Source of the DNA: JAFGBI01 sp964454025
Lineage (GTDB): Bacteria; Myxococcota_A; Polyangia; Polyangiales; Polyangiaceae
NCBI GenBank assembly: GCA_964454025.1
Contig: CAYVRP010000006.1
Span: 52,862 to 116,861 of the forward strand
Reading direction: 5' to 3'
DNA: 64,000 nt
Positions within the stretch are counted from its first letter, which is position 1; every line of letters begins with the position of its first letter. The notes under the pieces are model-generated. The model made no database searches. It was not told where the DNA came from and saw nothing but the letters and a program-made list of their open reading frames with translations. Made by a program: the position numbers and the translations under genes. This document shows, piece after piece, positions 58,204-64,000 of this stretch.

Positions 58204-60713
58204 CTTGCCCTGAGGACGAAGGCCTCGAGGTGTCCGGCCTCGTAGTCGCGCCAGCCCACGTACCACTCCCCGGGGAGAGTCGAGGCGGCGATCGCGGGCG
58301 GAGGCTGGTACCCGTTGACCCGGGCCAGGGTGCTCTCCGGGCCGAGGCCATCGCGGCGGATGCGGGCCAGCTTCACGCGGCCCTGCTCGTACCAGCCGAT
58401 CATGGTCGCGTCGCCCGCGCTGGTGACGGATGGCGCCGCGCCGCGCACCGCGAAGGCCCGGTGCCACAGCTTCTCGACCTTGGCCACGTCGATGAAGGCC
58501 GCGAACGCGCCCGCCCGGTCCTCCTCCCACACCGCGACGCAGCCCTCCGTGCTGCAGGCGATGCGCGGCGTGGTGTGCTTGGTGCCGAAGGCGTTGAGCG
58601 GGACGAGCTTGCCGACCACCCGGTCCCGGTCGCCGCTCTTGGCCGCGAGCGCGAACCCGGCTCCGGCGAGCTCCGGCGCCGAGCGAGGGATGGTGAGGAG
58701 CATGACCTGGTACCGGCGGCGCCGCTCCAGGGTGAAGACGAGGTGGATGGCGCCGTCGGTGACCGCGAGGTGCGGCGTGTCGGCACCCGACTCCTCGCCG
58801 GGGCTCGCGCGGAGGGAGGTGACCCGTACCGCGGGCGTGATCGGCTCCAGGTTGGCGCGGAGCTGGCGCAGCATGACGTCGCGAGTCCCGCGCGCGTGGA
58901 CCTCCTCCCAGGCCACGAAGAAGGTCCCGTCGCTGGCCCGCGCGAGCGTCGGATCGGGCTGCTGGTTGGCGAGCACGCCCGAGACGCGCACCACCGGGCC
59001 CCCGATCCTCCCGTCGCGCTCGATGGAACGGACGAACACCCCCGGATCCCCGGCGCGATCCGCGTAGGCCAGCACCAGGGTGTCCCCGGCGGACTCGAGC
59101 TCGATCGATCGCGCGAAGCTCGCCTCCGGCGTGATCCCGTGGGCCATCGACACCCGGCGCAGCACGCCGTCGAGCAGGGCGGAGAAGGGCTGCACCTTGG
59201 TCGGCTCGAGGTGGTTGTCGGTCCACGCCAGCACCGGACCGGCGGGGCCGACCACGATGGGCGGCGCGGAGGCGGGACCCAGCAGGTCGAAGGGGCGGGG
59301 GCGCCCCAACCCGGTCACGACGCAGGGGCCTCGGCCTTCGGTCGCGACGGCGGCCTGCGACAGGAGCGCCCGCGCCACCCCGGAGCCGCCATTGTTGAAC
59401 GCCTCCCGGAACAGCTTCAGGGCGTCCTGCTTCTCGCCGCGGGCGAGGCGCTCCTGCGCCGACCCGATCTGCAGGGCGAAGGGCTCGCGCTCGAGGGGCG
59501 CGAGCTGCGGCGCGGCGGCGCTCCCCGACGGCGCGCCGCTCGGGTCGGTCACGGCCGCGACCGCTCGCACCGTGCCCGGCGGATAGAGCAGGTAGAACCA
59601 GACGGCCCAGGCGCCGAGCACCACCGCGGCGATGCCGAGCAGCACGCCGATCGGGCGCCAGGAGCCGGCGGGCCGGGCCTGGGCTGCGGTGGGCGCGGGG
59701 GTGGGCGGTGGCCGGCGCGCGCTCGCCGCCGGCGCGTGGGGCTCGGTGTCCGGCTCGGATGGGACCTGCAGCCGCGCCAGGTCCGGGGGAGGCGTCGGCT
59801 CCATCGGCACCCCCACCGACGGTGGGCGGCCCGGGTCGAGCACCTCGCTCAACGCCTCGGCGAATTCCCGTGCCGTCTGGAACCGCTTGGTCGCATCCCG
59901 GTCGAGGGCTCTGAAGAACCAGCCGTCGAATCCGAGGGGCAGGTCGGACCGGTAGCGGGAAGGGCGCGGCAGGGGGGCGCCCGCGATCTGGGCGAGGATC
60001 ATGGCCACGCCCTGGTCGACGTTCCACACCGTGCGACCCGTGAGACACTCGTAGACGATGCACCCGAGCGCCCACAGGTCGGCGCGGTGGTCGACCTCGC
60101 CCTGCCCCTTCGCCTGCTCGGGGCTCATGTACGCGGGCGTCCCGAACAGCGCTCCCTCACGGGTCAACCGCGCTTGGGCGGCGTCGCCTCCGGTGGGCTC
60201 GTAGAACTTCGCCAGGCCGAAATCCAGGAGCTTGGCCACGAGCCCCCCCTCCTCGTGATGGATGAGGAAGATGTTCTCCGGCTTCAGATCCCGGTGGATG
60301 ATCCCGGCCTCGTGCGCCTTGGCGAGGCCCTTGCAGGTCTGCGTCGTGACCTGCAACGTCGTGGCGACGTCCAGCCGTCGCACGCGCGTCATCATGTCGT
60401 ACAGGCTCTCGCCCTCGAGCAGCTCCATGACCAGGAAGGGGCGCTCCTCGAACATCCCCGAGTCGTAGACGTCGCAGATGTACGGGCTGCGGATGGCGGC
60501 GGCGGCCCGCGCCTCCCGGAGGAAGCGCTCGCGGACCACGCGGGAGGTGATGAGCTCGGCCGCCAGCACCTTGACCGCGACCCGCTTGCCGATGTCGACG
60601 TTCTGGGCCTCGTAGACGGCCGCCATCCCCCCGCGGCCGATCTCCCGCGTCACGCGGTACTTGCCCTCCAGGACGGCGCCGATGGGGACGTGAGACCGGT
60701 TCTGTGGGGGCAT
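58194..60713 (-). CDS. Membrane Ser/Thr protein kinase with extracytoplasmic sensor half
   Basis: Hanks-type kinase of 839 aa. Kinase domain about 18-295: glycine loop GRGGMAAVYEA, Lys48, HRDLKPEN (His140-Asp142), DFG at 164-166, GTPAYMSPEQA. A Pro-rich juxtamembrane segment, one transmembrane helix (about 354-376) and a C-terminal half of about 460 residues outside the membrane, with repeated beta-strand units such as PIVVGPAGPVLAWTDN, DTLVLAYADRAG, GTFFVAWEEV and GCVAVWEEDRAG, each about 50-60 residues. This reads as a beta-propeller sensor. The layout resembles PknB-like receptors but with a propeller in place of PASTA repeats. Confidence 0.93.
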   Translation of the reverse strand: MPPQNRSHVPIGAVLEGKYRVTREIGRGGMAAVYEAQNVDIGKRVAVKVLAAELITSRVVRERFLREARAAAAIRSPYICDVYDSGMFEERPFLVMELLEGESLYDMMTRVRRLDVATTLQVTTQTCKGLAKAHEAGIIHRDLKPENIFLIHHEEGGLVAKLLDFGLAKFYEPTGGDAAQARLTREGALFGTPAYMSPEQAKGQGEVDHRADLWALGCIVYECLTGRTVWNVDQGVAMILAQIAGAPLPRPSRYRSDLPLGFDGWFFRALDRDATKRFQTAREFAEALSEVLDPGRPPSVGVPMEPTPPPDLARLQVPSEPDTEPHAPAASARRPPPTPAPTAAQARPAGSWRPIGVLLGIAAVVLGAWAVWFYLLYPPGTVRAVAAVTDPSGAPSGSAAAPQLAPLEREPFALQIGSAQERLARGEKQDALKLFREAFNNGGSGVARALLSQAAVATEGRGPCVVTGLGRPRPFDLLGPASAPPIVVGPAGPVLAWTDNHLEPTKVQPFSALLDGVLRRVSMAHGITPEASFARSIELESAGDTLVLAYADRAGDPGVFVRSIERDGRIGGPVVRVSGVLANQQPDPTLARASDGTFFVAWEEVHARGTRDVMLRQLRANLEPITPAVRVTSLRASPGEESGADTPHLAVTDGAIHLVFTLERRRRYQVMLLTIPRSAPELAGAGFALAAKSGDRDRVVGKLVPLNAFGTKHTTPRIACSTEGCVAVWEEDRAGAFAAFIDVAKVEKLWHRAFAVRGAAPSVTSAGDATMIGWYEQGRVKLARIRRDGLGPESTLARVNGYQPPPAIAASTLPGEWYVGWRDYEAGHLEAFVLRARCD

Positions 60714-60734
60714 CGGCCAGGGCTTCGAGCGCCG

Positions 60735-60740
60735 ACTATA
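60735..60740 (-). promoter_or_regulatory. Candidate -10 hexamer TATAGT
   Basis: Minus-strand TATAGT in CACTATAGTCGG, 21 nt before the ATG of the Ser/Thr kinase gene and within the 35-bp gap after the PLP enzyme gene. Close to the sigma-70 consensus. Confidence 0.4.
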
Positions 60741-60748
60741 GTGGTCGG

Positions 60749-61828
60749 CTACGGTCCGTGAAACAGACGGCGCAGGGCAGGGGACAACGTCGCCCGCTCC
60801 GGGGCGCGCTCCAGCAGGGGCCCCAGCGGGATCGACGAGAGCGTGTGCCAGTAGAGCACGCGCAGCGGCCGAGCGTCCCCCTTCGGCGTGCGCCGCCGCT
60901 CCACGGGCCTTCCGGCCGGGGTCGCCACGAGCTCCGGGCACCCGAGCAGCCGCAGCGCGGCGGCGAACGCCTTCGCCGTGTACGTCGGGTCGAGCTCGAG
61001 TCCGCCGCGGGCGCCGATTTCCGTCGCGACCTCGGTGGCCGCGCTGCCGTGCCCGTACCCGGCGCCGATCTCGGCCGTGTCGACCCGGAGTCCGCGCGCC
61101 AGCGCGCGCCACCCTACCTGCTGGCCGGTCACCTGTGCAAGCCGCGCTGCGAGCGGCAAGACGAGCCCGCGGGCGGCCCACGCCGCGCGGGTGAAGACCG
61201 AAACCGCGCGCACCTCGGCGACGAGGCCCGCCGCCCTCGCGCCGGCGAGCAGTCCCGCGGCGGTGCCACCCGAGCCGAGGGCGGTCACGATGACGTCCGG
61301 CGGCGGCAGCTCCTCGGCACGCACCTGGGCGGCGAGCTCGTGCGCCGCGTCCACGAAGCCGAGCGAGCCCGCCACGCCCCAGCCGCCGAGGGGCAGCAGC
61401 AGGTCCTCGCTCCCGCGTCGCTCGAGCTGAGCGAGGACGAGCTCGACCCGGGTGGGCACCGGGAAAGCCTGAAGCCCCCAGCCGATCGCGGCGGTGAGGG
61501 TGAGCGCGGCGTGCTCGGTGTAGGGCTGAGGACCGAGAACGGCGGCGGTGGCGAGCCCCTGCTGGCGCGCGAACAGCGTCGTCGCCAGCACGTGGTGGCT
61601 CCCGGCCGCGCCCGCGGTCAAGACGCGGCGGCGGCCCTCGGCCTTCGCGCGCGCGAGCACGCGGCCGAGCTTGCGCACCTTGTTGCCGCCGTACAGGGGG
61701 TTCAGGCGGCCGTCGTCCTTCACCCAGAGCTCGCCACCGGGCAGCTCCGCGGCCAGGAAGCGGCGGACCGGGCTCGGCGCCCCCCCCGTGAGCGAGGGGC
61801 CTGCGCGGCAAGGCGCGCGGCGCGTCAC
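60749..61828 (-). CDS. PLP-dependent ACC deaminase/D-cysteine desulfhydrase-like enzyme
   Basis: Fold-type II PLP enzyme of 359 aa. The PLP Lys is in LYGGNKVRKL; AGAAGSHHVLATTLFARQQG matches the substrate-binding Ser/Asn loop (SNH in relatives), and a Gly-rich phosphate loop TALGSGGTAAGLLAG is present. The family includes 1-aminocyclopropane-1-carboxylate deaminase and D-cysteine desulfhydrase; the sequence does not settle which. Start GTG at 61828. Upstream of, and on the same strand as, the Ser/Thr kinase. Confidence 0.88.
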   Translation of the reverse strand: MTRRAPCRAGPSLTGGAPSPVRRFLAAELPGGELWVKDDGRLNPLYGGNKVRKLGRVLARAKAEGRRRVLTAGAAGSHHVLATTLFARQQGLATAAVLGPQPYTEHAALTLTAAIGWGLQAFPVPTRVELVLAQLERRGSEDLLLPLGGWGVAGSLGFVDAAHELAAQVRAEELPPPDVIVTALGSGGTAAGLLAGARAAGLVAEVRAVSVFTRAAWAARGLVLPLAARLAQVTGQQVGWRALARGLRVDTAEIGAGYGHGSAATEVATEIGARGGLELDPTYTAKAFAAALRLLGCPELVATPAGRPVERRRTPKGDARPLRVLYWHTLSSIPLGPLLERAPERATLSPALRRLFHGP

Positions 61829-62002
61829 GAGGGCGCCGCCCCCGGGCTCGCGCCGCCTCGCGCCGGGAAACGTCGAGCGAAGCGGCCCGGAAACACTCCC
61901 GAAACGGACCCTGGTCCATCACTCCCGGGTGTTCTCCGGGAACGCACCGAGCGACCGAGACGAGCGCGCTGCGGCGGGTCCCCGCACGACAGGAGCGGAG
62001 CG

Positions 62003-62341
62003 ATGAAGAAGGTCGAGGCGATCATCAAGCCATTCAAGCTGGACGAGGTGAAGGACGCGCTCTCCGAGGTCGGCGTCCAGGGCATGACGGTGACCGAGGT
62101 GAAGGGCTTCGGGCGCACGGGGGGCAAGAAGGAAGTCTACCGCGGATCCGCCTACGTGGTGGATTTCGTTCCCAAGGTGAAGATCGAGGTCGTCGTCACC
62201 GACGATCTGGTCCAGCCCGTGCTGGACGCGATCGAGAAGAACGCGAAGACCGGCCGTATCGGCGACGGCAAGATCTTCGTCTACGAAGTGCATGAAGCGG
62301 TGCGCATCCGCACCGGCGAACGCGGCGACGCCGCCATCTGA
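62003..62341 (+). CDS. glnB: Nitrogen regulatory protein PII
   Basis: Trimeric signal protein of 112 aa that reports 2-oxoglutarate, ATP/ADP and glutamine status. MKKVEAIIKPFKLDEVKDAL is the classic start; the T loop GGKKEVYRGSAYVVDF carries Tyr46 and the uridylylation site Tyr51; GKIFVYEVHEAVRIRTGERG is the C-terminal signature. A Shine-Dalgarno AGGAG lies 7 nt upstream. It is followed 31 bp later by glnA, the usual operon. No sigma-54 promoter (GG-N10-GC type) was seen in the upstream 170 bp. Confidence 0.97.
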   Translation: MKKVEAIIKPFKLDEVKDALSEVGVQGMTVTEVKGFGRTGGKKEVYRGSAYVVDFVPKVKIEVVVTDDLVQPVLDAIEKNAKTGRIGDGKIFVYEVHEAVRIRTGERGDAAI

Positions 62342-62372
62342 CGATGGGTACGAGAGCAACAGGAGCATGGTG

Positions 62373-63785
<1,413 letters not shown>

Positions 63786-64000
63786 GTCCAGCGCGTACCG
63801 TGGGTTGCCGGGGGCGCCCGGCGGGCCGCCCGTGCGTGGGCCGGCGGCCCGCGCGGGCTGCCGGGGGCGCGCCCGCGGGCGGCCGCGCGGGCCGGCCGCG
63901 GGCGGGGGGGGCGGGGGCGGGCGCCGCCCCGTGGCGGAGCCACCGCCCGCGTCCCCCCCGGCCAGCGCGATCACGGTCGCGCGGGCGTTGCGCCACCGGG
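63786..64000. other. Extremely GC-rich, low-complexity window end
   Basis: After the glnA stop the sequence becomes nearly pure G/C with long G runs (for example around 63901-63920), similar in texture to the glpA artefact. No terminator or gene can be called with confidence; base quality here is suspect. Confidence 0.5.

Noticed and set aside
58194..61922. Very long open frame (about 1240 codons) on the minus strand covering the Ser/Thr kinase and the PLP enzyme region
   Set aside because: Only the part from 60713 downstream reads as protein (kinase). The upstream part is antisense-like Arg/Ala/Gly-rich sequence overlapping the PLP enzyme gene in another frame.
61829..62002. Sigma-54 promoter upstream of glnB-glnA
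   Set aside because: No TGGCAC-N5-TTGC-like sequence was found in the interval.

Overview
The window is about 64 kb of very GC-rich chromosomal DNA that reads as a member of the Myxococcota (the former deltaproteobacterial myxobacteria). The lineage call rests on gene content: a TIGR04563-type small protein, a DUF4388-DnaJ fusion, Gly-rich lipoproteins, a membrane Ser/Thr kinase with a large extracytoplasmic sensor half, many stand-alone sensor kinases and a large share of secreted or lipid-anchored proteins. The assembly is draft quality: a run of 10 Ns surrounded by long G and C homopolymers interrupts one gene at about 4.3-4.5 kb. No rRNA, tRNA, CRISPR array, insertion sequence or prophage was seen.

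Layout. 0-7.3 kb: an HTH/pseudo-receiver regulator, an SGNH hydrolase, a CDP-alcohol phosphatidyltransferase, two unknown proteins, and glpA-glpB (FAD-linked glycerol-3-phosphate dehydrogenase subunits, no glpC nearby). 7.5-19 kb: a secreted family 9 glycoside hydrolase, a rhomboid protease with extra domains at both ends, aconitase, a GT-C type membrane glycosyltransferase, a C-terminal processing protease and the TIGR04563 protein. 19-29 kb: a small histidine kinase, an FGE-like lipoprotein, a SlyD-like FKBP, a tightly packed set (acidic-tail protein, DUF1844, HtrA), an ECF sigma factor/anti-sigma/secreted protein operon, and a long sensor protein that lacks the kinase ATPase domain. 29-35.8 kb: two overlapping M16 peptidases, an Lnb/DUF4105 membrane protein, a LIC10091-like lipoprotein, a bacteriohemerythrin and a small coiled-coil protein. 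35.8-38.6 kb: an unusually long gene-poor, less GC-rich stretch with two DnaA-box-like sites. 38.6-53.4 kb: a second HTH/pseudo-receiver paralogue, a NUDIX hydrolase, two L,D-transpeptidases, a Gly-Ala-rich lipoprotein, an M3 oligopeptidase, a CcdA-thioredoxin fusion with a DUF6132 partner, ruvB, and DUF4388-DnaJ. 53.8-64 kb: a single-cluster ferredoxin, a pair of membrane histidine kinases (one with a degenerate ATPase), a GNAT acetyltransferase, the Ser/Thr kinase, a PLP enzyme, and glnB-glnA.

How the parts fit. The dominant theme is the cell envelope: L,D-transpeptidases, HtrA and C-terminal proteases, M16 and rhomboid proteases, disulfide/thiol handling, an envelope-type sigma/anti-sigma module and many lipoproteins. 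Central metabolism is represented by aconitase, glycerol-3-phosphate oxidation and ammonium assimilation; the PII T-loop Tyr51 and the glutamine synthetase adenylylation Tyr are both present.

The most useful cross-cutting observation is regulatory. At least eleven genes carry a TANNNT hexamer, often as TGCTANNNT, only 6-10 nt before the start codon. This places the expected transcription start at or next to the start codon and suggests leaderless mRNAs. No single locus was recognised with confidence as a new defence or biosynthetic system.
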